Below are positions 52,544-60,422 of a stretch of 64,000 nucleotides of DNA, one piece after another. The position numbers and the translations under genes are program-made. The notes beneath the pieces were generated by a model. The model saw only the letters and a list, made by a program, of their open reading frames with translations, was not told the DNA's origin and ran no database searches. Every line of letters begins with the position of its first letter. Within the stretch, counting starts at the first letter, position 1. Origin of the DNA: Fidelibacterota bacterium (GTDB taxonomy: Bacteria > Pseudomonadota > Alphaproteobacteria > Rhodospirillales > Rhodospirillaceae); the NCBI GenBank assembly GCA_947476275.1, contig CANJPQ010000017.1:44784-108783 (forward strand), written 5' to 3'.

Positions 52544-53883
52544 GCTTCACAATCAAGAAGCCGGTGCCGCGGCGGGCGGCGTTGCGCGGAGTTCTGCGGG
52601 GAGGGGTCGTCGGGGTGGCGCTTCCGTTCCTGGACTGCTTTCTGAATGATAAGGGCACCGCACTTGCGTCTGAAGCGCCTTTGCCGGTGCGGTTTGGGAC
52701 ATGGTTTTGGGGGCTGGGGCACACGCCGGGTCGCGGAATCGCGGAGACAGGCCCCGAGATCACGTTCCTCGAGGAATGCCGGCCGCTCAATCCTTACAAG
52801 AGCTACATAAACTACTATAGCCAGTTCGCGACGCTGCTCGACGGCAAGCCGGGCGGCGTCCACTTCACGGCATGGGTTGCGGCCCGCACCGGCTTTGTGC
52901 CCCGCGGCCGAGAGATCACCGAGCCCACGCTCGATACGATCATCGGCGACAAGATCGGCGCCGGATCGCGCTTCCGTTCGATCGATGTCTCCTCGACCGG
53001 TGATCCGCAGGACAGCTACACCTATCGTTCCGGCGGCATTCGCAACACAGCCGAAGTTTCGCCGGTTGCACTGTATGCGCGCATTTTTGGGCCGGGCTTT
53101 GCCGATCCGAACGCCGCCGGCTTCAAACCCGATCCGGCCGTCATGGTTCGCCAGAGCGTTCTGTCCGCCGTGATGGATGAGGCCAAAGACTTTTCCAAGA
53201 ATATCGGCAATGCTGATCGCGCCCGCCTGGACGAATACTTCACGTCCGTGCGACAGGTCGAGAACCAGCTGGAACTGCAGCTTCAGAAGCCACCGCCGAA
53301 TAAGGCGTGTCGCGTAGCTGAACGTCCGAAGGATGGTCCCCTCGGCGTCGAAATACCAACCCTCGTGGCAAATCACGCCATTCTCACGAAGATCCTTGCG
53401 ATGGCTGTGGCCTGCAATCAGACCAAGGTCTTCAACATGCTCTATTCTCAATCGATCGCAAAGTCCCGCCCGCCTGGCCAATCCTTCACGCACCACACCT
53501 TGACCCATGAGGAGCCAATCGATTTTAGTTTGGGGTACCAGAGACAGTGCGCGGAACTCAATGTGGTGAGCATGGAGACGCTGGCAACGTTCATACAGGC
53601 GTTCCTCGCGATTCGGGAAGGAGCCGGCACTCTCCTCGACAACACGCTCATCTACGCCAGCACCGACACCAACGACGCTAAGCTTCACGGTATGGACGGC
53701 ATCCCGACCATGACGATTGGCAAGGCGGGCGGGCGGATGAAGACCGGTGTGCATATCCTCGGGAACGGCAATCCGACAACGCAGGTTGGCCTGACGGCAA
53801 TGCAGGTCATGGGCTTGCCAATCGAGCGGTGGGGAATAGGCTCGATGCAGGTCACGAAGCCGATTACGTCCTTGATGATCTAA
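52540..53883 (+). CDS. Cassette 3 gene C: Tat-exported DUF1552 protein
   Basis: This 447-residue protein starts at ATG 52540, overlapping the B3 stop. RR at 11-12 and AALRGVLRGGVVGVALPFL form the Tat signal. FGTWFWGLGHTPGRG differs from copies 1 and 2 (WYWGMG) and matches copy 4. ACNQTKVFNM and SFTHHTLTHEEPID carry the His motif. The mid-region THHxLTHEE is conserved in all four, supporting a functional metal- or substrate-binding role (inferred). Confidence 0.9.
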   Translation: MSFTIKKPVPRRAALRGVLRGGVVGVALPFLDCFLNDKGTALASEAPLPVRFGTWFWGLGHTPGRGIAETGPEITFLEECRPLNPYKSYINYYSQFATLLDGKPGGVHFTAWVAARTGFVPRGREITEPTLDTIIGDKIGAGSRFRSIDVSSTGDPQDSYTYRSGGIRNTAEVSPVALYARIFGPGFADPNAAGFKPDPAVMVRQSVLSAVMDEAKDFSKNIGNADRARLDEYFTSVRQVENQLELQLQKPPPNKACRVAERPKDGPLGVEIPTLVANHAILTKILAMAVACNQTKVFNMLYSQSIAKSRPPGQSFTHHTLTHEEPIDFSLGYQRQCAELNVVSMETLATFIQAFLAIREGAGTLLDNTLIYASTDTNDAKLHGMDGIPTMTIGKAGGRMKTGVHILGNGNPTTQVGLTAMQVMGLPIERWGIGSMQVTKPITSLMI

Positions 53884-53886
53884 GCC

Positions 53887-55017
53887 GTGCGGATGCTTCA
53901 GACCAAGCAGATTTGCTCGGCGACACTTGTTCCCGCGGCCTTCGTTCTGACCGCGATATGGGCGTTGTGTTGGGGCGCGCGTGCGGCCGATCTTCCGGTG
54001 GAAGTCGCGCTGACGTCCGTCCCGTCCGGCGTCTTCCTCACCGACGTCAAGGGCCACAGCCTCTACACCTATGACCGCGATACTGAGCCGTCGAAATCGA
54101 CCTGCGTGGCAAAGTGCGAAGAGACCTGGCCGCCCTTGGTCGCATCCGAGAAGGCCTATCCGCAGGGGGACTGGACGTTGGCGACGCGCGCCAATGGATC
54201 TCGGCAATGGGCTTATAGGGGAAAGCCGCTTTACACCTACGTGAAGGACGACATGCCTAAGGCGGTCTATGGCGATGGCATCGCCAAGGTTTGGCATGTC
54301 GCCTTCGAGCCGATCCCTACACCGCCGGGGATTGAGGTCGGCATGACGTTGCGCGGCCCGGTTTTGACCGACGGCCGCGGGCTCACCCTCTACGTTTCAA
54401 AGGTTGAGCAATCGAAGGCATCTTCCTGTGCGGGACGGTGCTTGCGCGTCTGGGAACCAAAGCGGGCGCCATGGACGGCACAGTCCTGGGGCGATTGGTC
54501 GGCGATCGACATGGGCGGGGGAGTCCGCCAATGGGCCTTTAAAGGCAAACCGCTCTACCGCTACGCCAAAGACGAAAATCCCGGCGACGTTCGGGGTATG
54601 GCAGACAGCGCGGATTGGAGTATCGCGGAACTCGGACCACCACCGCCGGTTCCGTCCTTTGTGACGGTTCAGCCGAGTGACCTCGGTCCCGTGTTGGCGA
54701 ACGCTGAGGGCAAGACGCTCTACGCGCTGCTGCGCGACCTGGACGGTATCAAGCGACAAACCTGCGACGATGCCTGCTTGGACGCACATTGGCGCCCACT
54801 GGCAGCGGCGGCGGGCACAAAGCCGATCGGCCAATGGTCGCTTCGGGAGGAGGCCAGCGGCTTGCAATGGACGTTCAAAGGATTCCCAGTTTACGTCTTT
54901 CTTGATGACGTCCAGCCGGGCGATACGGGCGGGAGAGGTTACGCCAGCGGCATCGCCGTCGCGACAGCCTGGATACCCATCTTGCAGTCATATCTTGTCG
55001 ACCCCGTCGCGCGGTAG
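53887..55017 (+). CDS. Cassette 3 gene D: exported PF03640-repeat protein
   Basis: GTG 53887 (or ATG 53893) begins a 376-residue protein with a signal peptide (about residues 12-34, ending ARAAD). Three repeats show QWAYRGKPLY, QWAFKGKPLY and QWTFKGFPVY cores. All three repeats have Cys pairs: CVAKCEETWPP, CAGRCLRVW and CDDACLDAHW, unlike D1 and D2. It starts 3 bp after C3 and ends the cassette. Confidence 0.85.
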   Translation: MRMLQTKQICSATLVPAAFVLTAIWALCWGARAADLPVEVALTSVPSGVFLTDVKGHSLYTYDRDTEPSKSTCVAKCEETWPPLVASEKAYPQGDWTLATRANGSRQWAYRGKPLYTYVKDDMPKAVYGDGIAKVWHVAFEPIPTPPGIEVGMTLRGPVLTDGRGLTLYVSKVEQSKASSCAGRCLRVWEPKRAPWTAQSWGDWSAIDMGGGVRQWAFKGKPLYRYAKDENPGDVRGMADSADWSIAELGPPPPVPSFVTVQPSDLGPVLANAEGKTLYALLRDLDGIKRQTCDDACLDAHWRPLAAAAGTKPIGQWSLREEASGLQWTFKGFPVYVFLDDVQPGDTGGRGYASGIAVATAWIPILQSYLVDPVAR

Positions 55018-55093
55018 GACGTGCGAGGTTCGCTCAGCATGCGATCGGGGAAAATTGCCTTGCGGTCTTTCGCCCGATCGCACACCAGCGACG

Positions 55094-55471
55094 TTATGAA
55101 CTGAGGTTCGTGAATTCGCCTTTATCAGGCAGGCAGATATAGAGGATCTGGCAGGCCTCCATGCCGATCGCGCGAATGCGGTGGCCTTGGCCGGTCGTGT
55201 CCCACATGGTCAGCATGTCGCCGCGGGTAAAGCTTTTCGTTTCGCCGTTGGAAACGGTGATGTCGATCTGACCCGAGAAGATCGCCACAAACAGCAGGCC
55301 TTCGGCCCGTGTAAAGTCGGTCTCATAGCCCGGTTGGGCCAATCCCATTTTCCACCAATTCACCTTTTGGTTTTTGGAGGAGATGCGCTGCGGCCGACCG
55401 GTCTGCGGCAAGTCCACGGCCCGAAAGAACGAGTGTCCCTGGGCGTCAACGTCGATGTTCCAGAATTTCAT
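55094..55471 (-). CDS. Small cupin-like protein
   Basis: This 125-residue protein lacks a signal peptide. The layout is a single cupin-type barrel: GLAQPGYETDFTRAEGLLFVAIFSGQIDITVSNGETKSFTRGDMLTMWDTTGQGHRIRAIG. The typical His-x-His metal motif is absent, so it may be non-enzymatic. It is the last of three minus-strand genes (gap 10 bp) that all appear cupin-like. It is convergent with D3. Confidence 0.6.
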   Translation of the reverse strand: MKFWNIDVDAQGHSFFRAVDLPQTGRPQRISSKNQKVNWWKMGLAQPGYETDFTRAEGLLFVAIFSGQIDITVSNGETKSFTRGDMLTMWDTTGQGHRIRAIGMEACQILYICLPDKGEFTNLSS

Positions 55472-55481
55472 GACTGCGGCC

Positions 55482-55877
55482 TCAGGACTTGAACGTGTAG
55501 TTGACCGTTCCGGGGAAGGTGAGGCTCAAGGTGATCACCGGCTCCCGGCTATTGGCAAAGGTCGAGTGGTGCAGGGCGAGGCCGTGCACGTAGCCGCCTT
55601 CACCGGTCGCCGAGCGACGGACTTCGCCAGACTGCAACTTGTTCTCGAGATGACCGGACATGGCCCACACGATGCGCGGCTGATTGGTGAGATGCATTTC
55701 GTCCGGGCCGCCGCCAACCGGTTCGGCCGGCTGATTGAGCGATATGCCCCAATACGCGCCATCCTGCTTCACTGTTTCGGCGTAGAGCGGGGTGACTTCC
55801 TTGATCGGGATCGCAACCTCGCCCCAGGTGGAGCGCTGGTTCGCGTCCATGGCGAACGCCTTGTACTTGATGTCCAT
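55482..55877 (-). CDS. Cupin-like protein, cytoplasmic
   Basis: The ATG at 55877 with AGGGAAAA upstream gives 131 residues; a longer frame upstream lies in the preceding gene. Beta-rich segments such as GAYWGISLNQPAEPVGGGPDEMHLTNQPRIVWAMSG and GYVHGLALHHSTFANSREPVITLSLTFPG suggest a cupin or related small barrel, and HGLALHHS supplies possible metal ligands. Recognition is weak. It lies 26 bp after the exported cupin gene and 10 bp before the small cupin-like gene, so the three probably form an operon. Confidence 0.5.
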   Translation of the reverse strand: MDIKYKAFAMDANQRSTWGEVAIPIKEVTPLYAETVKQDGAYWGISLNQPAEPVGGGPDEMHLTNQPRIVWAMSGHLENKLQSGEVRRSATGEGGYVHGLALHHSTFANSREPVITLSLTFPGTVNYTFKS

Positions 55878-55903
55878 GTTCGTTTTCCCTGCTTGGCTTT
55901 GGG

Positions 55904-56767
55904 CTAATTGGCTTTGGGTGCTTCGGCCGGCCCCTTCGGGGCCACCGCGACGGCATCGATCGCGATGAAGACCAACTCGCCGTCTATTTCCCAATTGGTC
56001 GATTTGAACCCTTCCTCACGCGCGGCATCACCTGCGGTCATCGCTTTGGTCTCATCGCCGACCGTGAGCTTGCCGCTACCGGAGGCGACATACACCAGCA
56101 CGTCACGCCGCGGCAGCGCGGGATTGGATTTGCCCGGTCCTTTGACCCGGTTATGTCGGACGGAGTTGCCCTCGAAGGTGTAGCGCTTGCCGAACGTCGT
56201 CGAGGAACCTGGCTTTGCCGGCGCCTGTGGCGCACTTTCCTTGAGGTCCTTGCCGCGAACCACAATGGACTTCGGCGCCTTTTCCGTGCTGCCAACGGTC
56301 CACAGCACGATGGTTGTATCTTCATTCTTGCGTTTGATGCTGCGCAGCACACCGCTTGGATAGCTCACCACATCGCCGGCGGCGATCTTGGTGGGTACGC
56401 CGGCCACGCCCACTTCGGCGGACCCCTTCAGCACCATAAGCGTGGTCTCGTTGGTGATCTGGTGCAGTACCCCGCCGTTGGCCTTTGTGAAGGTCAGGAC
56501 GCGGATTTCGCCCGACGGAAACTTGTAGGTCTTGGAGCCATAGCGCACCGCATTCTTCGGTGCACTTTTCAACTCCTCGTCGCCCGCGGCGATCAGGATG
56601 CGCGCCCCAGTTTGCTCGGCGGCACCGGTGGCTACGATCTCCCATTCCGCCATGGCGATCTCCTTCACGTCGGCGCCGTGAATGAAATTGGTGGCTGAGT
56701 AGAGCGTTTGGGCGCCGGCGGACGTGGTCCACATAAGCGCGGACGCCAAAATCAATGTGCGTATCAT
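55904..56767 (-). CDS. Exported cupin-like protein 2
   Basis: This 287-residue protein starts at ATG 56767 behind AGGGGAG. A signal peptide ends at SAGAQ (about residue 20). Two cupin-type units are suggested: GGVLHQITNETTLMVLKGSAEVGVAGVPTKIAAGDVVSYPSG and LPRRDVLVYVASGSGKLTVGDETKAMTAGDAAREEG. The layout parallels the cupin at 21934 (TxTFxxGxI/GEIRxL motif, then ISAETEIFLLHGAA). The two proteins sit in different cassettes of the same system, so a shared role is likely but unknown. It leads the three-gene cupin operon. Confidence 0.7.
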   Translation of the reverse strand: MIRTLILASALMWTTSAGAQTLYSATNFIHGADVKEIAMAEWEIVATGAAEQTGARILIAAGDEELKSAPKNAVRYGSKTYKFPSGEIRVLTFTKANGGVLHQITNETTLMVLKGSAEVGVAGVPTKIAAGDVVSYPSGVLRSIKRKNEDTTIVLWTVGSTEKAPKSIVVRGKDLKESAPQAPAKPGSSTTFGKRYTFEGNSVRHNRVKGPGKSNPALPRRDVLVYVASGSGKLTVGDETKAMTAGDAAREEGFKSTNWEIDGELVFIAIDAVAVAPKGPAEAPKAN

Positions 56768-57194
56768 GGCAACTCCCCTGCAATTCGATGGGCGAGACTA
56801 GCCTATGCGCTTCCCGGAATCTCTCGCATGGAGAAGAACTCCCACAGAGTGAAACAGGGAGGACCGCGCTGGCGGGAGGCGTAATTGGCAGAGGAACTGG
56901 GTTCTTGGGTCCGAAAACCGGCCGAAACCATTTTTCACCCGGCAATCCAGCCTGGCTCGCCCCCAATACGTGTGCCCGATAGTCCGGCGCGATAGCCGGC
57001 GCACTCGACATCCCTAGGCCTCTGGATAGGGAATAATCCCGGGTGGCCAGCACGGCCCGTCCTTGACCATTCTGGTCTCCTCCCAAGGCTTTAGCCTAAT
57101 CAGGAGCGGCCCGCATTTCATGTACCACTGCGTTCGTGACGGGCGGTATTCGCGGCATAGGACTAAAATTGGCAAGGCGGCGCGGGACACGGCC
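56768..57194. other. Intergenic region before the IclR remnant
   Basis: This region carries the leader of the exported cupin gene and, at 56840-56855, a copy of the shared operator-like motif. Fragments of a decayed reading frame may be present on the plus strand after 57060, but no homology could be followed before 57195. Confidence 0.4.
56840..56855. promoter_or_regulatory. Shared operator-like motif, copy 3
   Basis: TCCCACAGAGTGAAAC matches the copy at 13411 at 13 of 16 positions and keeps CCCAC-N3-GTGA. It lies 72 bp upstream of the cupin operon start (minus strand) and could also act on the plus strand. Confidence 0.5.
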
Positions 57195-57556
57195 GGTGGA
57201 CATCGCACAACCGCCGGCATGCGACTCTCGATGTGGCGGACCTGCTCGGGCCATACTAATTTTGCGCTTGAACGGCCTTATACGGGTAAGATCCTTGCCT
57301 CGATCCGTCGGCCGGGTCACGCGGTGGGCCACCTCAGCCGCAATCCGAGCGCGAAAGTCGCAGTGCTCGCGGTGCCCATCCTTGGCTCAAATGAAGTCAT
57401 TGGGACGTTGAGCTTGAATTGCTACTACTCCGCGCTGACGGCGGCATCGCCTAAAGGGCACGCGCCCTCCTCAAAGACGCGGCTGCGCAGCTTGCAGACG
57501 ACCGCAACGCGGCGCAATTTGCTCCGTATGGTGGGCGTACTGACGTGCAAAATTGA
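57195..57556 (+). pseudogene. Decayed IclR-family regulator (C-terminal half, frameshifted)
   Basis: From 57195 one frame reads GGHRTTAG, then TCSGH, GHAVGHLSRNPSAKVAVLAVPILGSNEVIGTLSLNCYYSAL. These align with GGHRTTAG, SCSGH, YATGHAFADRSGRLGVVAVPI and GTLSLNFFYSSL of the intact IclR at 42855. After about 57450 the match continues in another frame (ALLKDAAAQLADDRN, stop TGA at 57554). The DNA-binding half was not found. This is a broken paralogue, lying before cassette 4. Confidence 0.7.
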
Positions 57557-57627
57557 TTTTCCAGGCGTGAGCGCGCGTCATAGCAACGAACCCGATGCCC
57601 ACGGCCTCAACGGTTAAGGAACCTTCA

Positions 57628-58782
57628 GTGATCCGCGCTATCTCACTCAACGGTGTCAGAATGATCTTATCCCGCACATTGGTCATCACGGCATTCGCGA
57701 TGGCAATGATGATGCTAGCGCCCGTCCACGCGGCTGAGAAGAAGACGCTCGCCTTCGTCGTGCCGTCTTGGCGCACCGCTATGTACGAGACCAAGTACTA
57801 CGAGGAGTGTCCGCAGGGGTTGGCGCTCGGCAATGACGAACTTTGGTGGAAGGGTCTGTCGCCGAAGGATCGCGACAAGCTCACCAACGGCGGCGAAGTG
57901 GAGCCGGTCGACAATCCGCGCAAATCGACCGCCATTCTGCGGGGGCCGAACAAAGAAGACGTTTGCTGGAACCCCGAGATTGTCAAAGACCCTCCGCTGC
58001 GCACGGTAAAGGGAAAGCTTGGCTTCGGCATGAACCTCGACGGGACGCAGGACGGCGCAGCGACGCCAAAGTCGTGTGCGCACGGCAAGTTCGAGTCACC
58101 AGATGGCAAGACGAAGGTCGATAACCAGATGTATCGCCTGCTCGGGTGCATTTATGGGTGGCGCAGGGGCAATTACATCGAAGCGCATGCGGATCGTGAG
58201 CGCCGCGATTCCAGCGTCGGAATCATCCTCATAGAGGTTCGCAACGTCGATGATGAGCGCAACGACCCGGATGTGGATGTCGCGTTCTATTCAACGCGTG
58301 ACATGCTGCCGAAGGATGCGGCCGGCAAAATCCTCTCTTACGCCAGCTACCGGGTGAGTTCGGCGCCGCAGTACGGCGCCGTGGCGAAAGGGAAGATCGT
58401 CGACGGCAAGCTCATCACGCAGCCGACCGACGTGCGCTTGCCCCTCTATGGGCATCAGGTGACGTCGGACATGTACATCAAGGAACTTCGATTGGAGATG
58501 TCGACAAAGCCGTCCGTTGAGGGCGAACCGATCGAAGGGTTGATTGCCGGTTATTACGACTTCGACAATTGGTGGTCTTACGTTCGCCGTCTTGAATCCG
58601 TTCTGGTCACCGGTCAATGGAGCTGCCCAGCGCTCTATGTTGCCGCGCGTGAGATGGCCGACGGCTACCCTGATCCGCAGACGGGCCGGTGCACCGCGAT
58701 TTCCACCGCGATGAATATCGATGCGCTGCCGGCCTTCATCATGCACGGCGAAGCAAGAACCGCCTCGGCGGGGAGCCGCTGA
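57628..58782 (+). CDS. Cassette 4 gene A: secreted protein of an unrecognised family
   Basis: GTG 57628 has AAGGA at suitable distance and gives 384 residues; ATG 57661 is an alternative. A signal peptide ends at VHAAEKK. Family blocks are EECPQGL, NDELWW, RGPNKEDVCWNP, AATPKSCAHGKF, DNQMYRLLGCIYGWRR, ADRERRDSS, and MADGYPDPQTGRCTAISTAM. It is closest to A3. There is no known domain. Just upstream lies the remnant of an IclR gene, suggesting that this cassette once had its own regulator. Confidence 0.85.
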   Translation: MIRAISLNGVRMILSRTLVITAFAMAMMMLAPVHAAEKKTLAFVVPSWRTAMYETKYYEECPQGLALGNDELWWKGLSPKDRDKLTNGGEVEPVDNPRKSTAILRGPNKEDVCWNPEIVKDPPLRTVKGKLGFGMNLDGTQDGAATPKSCAHGKFESPDGKTKVDNQMYRLLGCIYGWRRGNYIEAHADRERRDSSVGIILIEVRNVDDERNDPDVDVAFYSTRDMLPKDAAGKILSYASYRVSSAPQYGAVAKGKIVDGKLITQPTDVRLPLYGHQVTSDMYIKELRLEMSTKPSVEGEPIEGLIAGYYDFDNWWSYVRRLESVLVTGQWSCPALYVAAREMADGYPDPQTGRCTAISTAMNIDALPAFIMHGEARTASAGSR

Positions 58783-58783
58783 C

Positions 58784-60412
58784 ATGAGGACGTGGTCCTT
58801 CTTGGCCGCGAGCGTCGCGGTGCTGTTGGCGGCCTGTAGCCCGTCCGAACCTCAGTCGACCGGCGGGCCGGCCGTTCTGCGCCGGCTGACTCAGGAGCAA
58901 TACCAAAACATCGTCGCCGATGTGTTCGGCAGCGATATCATCGTCGGCGGGCGCTTCGATCCGCTCGAGCGGCACAACGGACTGCTCGCCGTCGGTGCCG
59001 GCAAAACCACCATGACCGTCACGGCCTTGGATGGCTATGACGCGATCGCCCGCTCGGTTGCGGCACAGGTCGTCGACGCGACGCATCGCACTTGGCTTGT
59101 GCCCTGTGTGCCGGCCTCCTTGCAAGCCGCCGACGAGGCCTGCACCCGGAAGTTCTTCACGTCGATTGGCCGGCTGCTGTATCGCCGCGCCCTAACGGGT
59201 GATGAGTTGAAGGCTCAAGTGGCCATTGCGTCCGATGCTACCGCGCGATTAGGCACGTTCTATGACGGTCTGGGCTCCGCCTTGGCGGCGATGTTGACCG
59301 CACCGGAATTCCTGTTCGTGCAGGACCACACCCAGGAAGCGCCTGCCACCACCGTCGCGCAATTGACCGCTTACGCGAAGGCATCGCGCTTGAGTTTCTT
59401 CCTGTGGAACAGCGCGCCTGACGATGCCCTCTTGAAGGCGGCGGAGAGCGCCGACCTCAACAGCGCCAGCGGCCTGAAGCGGCAAGTTGACCGAATGCTC
59501 GCATCGCCCAAACTAGAGCGCGGCGTGCGCGGCTTTTTCAGCGATATGTACGGCTTCGACGGCTTCGACACGTTGCAGAAGGATTCTGTGATCTACCCGG
59601 CGTTTGGCCTCGCCACTGTGCAGGACGCGCGCGAGCAAGCACTGCGGACGATTGTCGATCACCTTGTGAATCAGGATGCGGACTATAGGGATCTCTTCAC
59701 CACGCGCACGACATTCGTCACGCGCTCACTGGGCATGATCTATCGGGTCGGCGTGCAAGACCCTGAAGCCTGGATACGCCACGAGTTTCCCGCCGGCGAT
59801 CCGCACGTCGGCATCCAATCCCAACCTGCCTTTGTCGCGCTCTATTCCCACCCGGGTCGGAGTTCCGCGACTATTCGCGGCAAGGCGATCCGCGAACTCC
59901 TGATGTGCCAGAAGGTGCCGGATCCGCCGGCCAACGTCGACTTTACGCTCGTGTCCGATAGCCAAAATCCGGTCTACAAGACCGCGCGGCAGAGATTGTC
60001 GGCGCACAGCACCGACCCGAGTTGTGCCGGATGCCATCGCATTATGGACCCGATCGGCCTGGCGCTCGAAAATTTCGACGGAGCCGGGCAGTGGCGCTCC
60101 GCCGAGAATGGCGAGGAGATCGATACGTCCGGAGAATTGGACGGATTGACTTATGCCGATGCCGCCGGTCTCGGCAAAGCGCTGCACGATAGTCCGGCAA
60201 TACCGTCCTGCCTGGTGGAACGTGCGGTCAGCTACGCAACGGGCCGCGCATCGGTAACAGGCGAACGCGCGTGGATCACGTCTTTGGCGAAAGGATTTGC
60301 CGAAGACAAATATCGTATGCGTTCGCTGATGCGCCGGATCGCGCTGGCGGATGCGTTCTACCTCGTGTCGCCGGATGCTGCCGCACCGGCTCAGAAGACG
60401 ACATCTCGCTAA
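58784..60412 (+). CDS. Cassette 4 gene B: DUF1592/1588/1585 lipoprotein with CxxCH haem motif
   Basis: ATG 58784, one base after the A4 stop, gives 542 residues. The lipobox LAAC has its Cys at 18. LRRLTQEQYQNIVADVFG, GRLLYRRALTGDELKAQ, YSHPGRSSATIRGKAIRELLMC, C414-AGCH418 and RIMDPIGLALENFDGAG reproduce the family order. This is the only cassette in which A and B do not share a stop/start overlap and in which B and C are 10 bp apart. Confidence 0.9.
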   Translation: MRTWSFLAASVAVLLAACSPSEPQSTGGPAVLRRLTQEQYQNIVADVFGSDIIVGGRFDPLERHNGLLAVGAGKTTMTVTALDGYDAIARSVAAQVVDATHRTWLVPCVPASLQAADEACTRKFFTSIGRLLYRRALTGDELKAQVAIASDATARLGTFYDGLGSALAAMLTAPEFLFVQDHTQEAPATTVAQLTAYAKASRLSFFLWNSAPDDALLKAAESADLNSASGLKRQVDRMLASPKLERGVRGFFSDMYGFDGFDTLQKDSVIYPAFGLATVQDAREQALRTIVDHLVNQDADYRDLFTTRTTFVTRSLGMIYRVGVQDPEAWIRHEFPAGDPHVGIQSQPAFVALYSHPGRSSATIRGKAIRELLMCQKVPDPPANVDFTLVSDSQNPVYKTARQRLSAHSTDPSCAGCHRIMDPIGLALENFDGAGQWRSAENGEEIDTSGELDGLTYADAAGLGKALHDSPAIPSCLVERAVSYATGRASVTGERAWITSLAKGFAEDKYRMRSLMRRIALADAFYLVSPDAAAPAQKTTSR

Positions 60413-60422
60413 GGGGTTCATC

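Noticed and set aside
57060..57617. A 184-codon intact gene before cassette 4
   Set aside because: Homology to IclR covers only the middle and shifts frame near 57450, so it is a remnant and not a functional gene.
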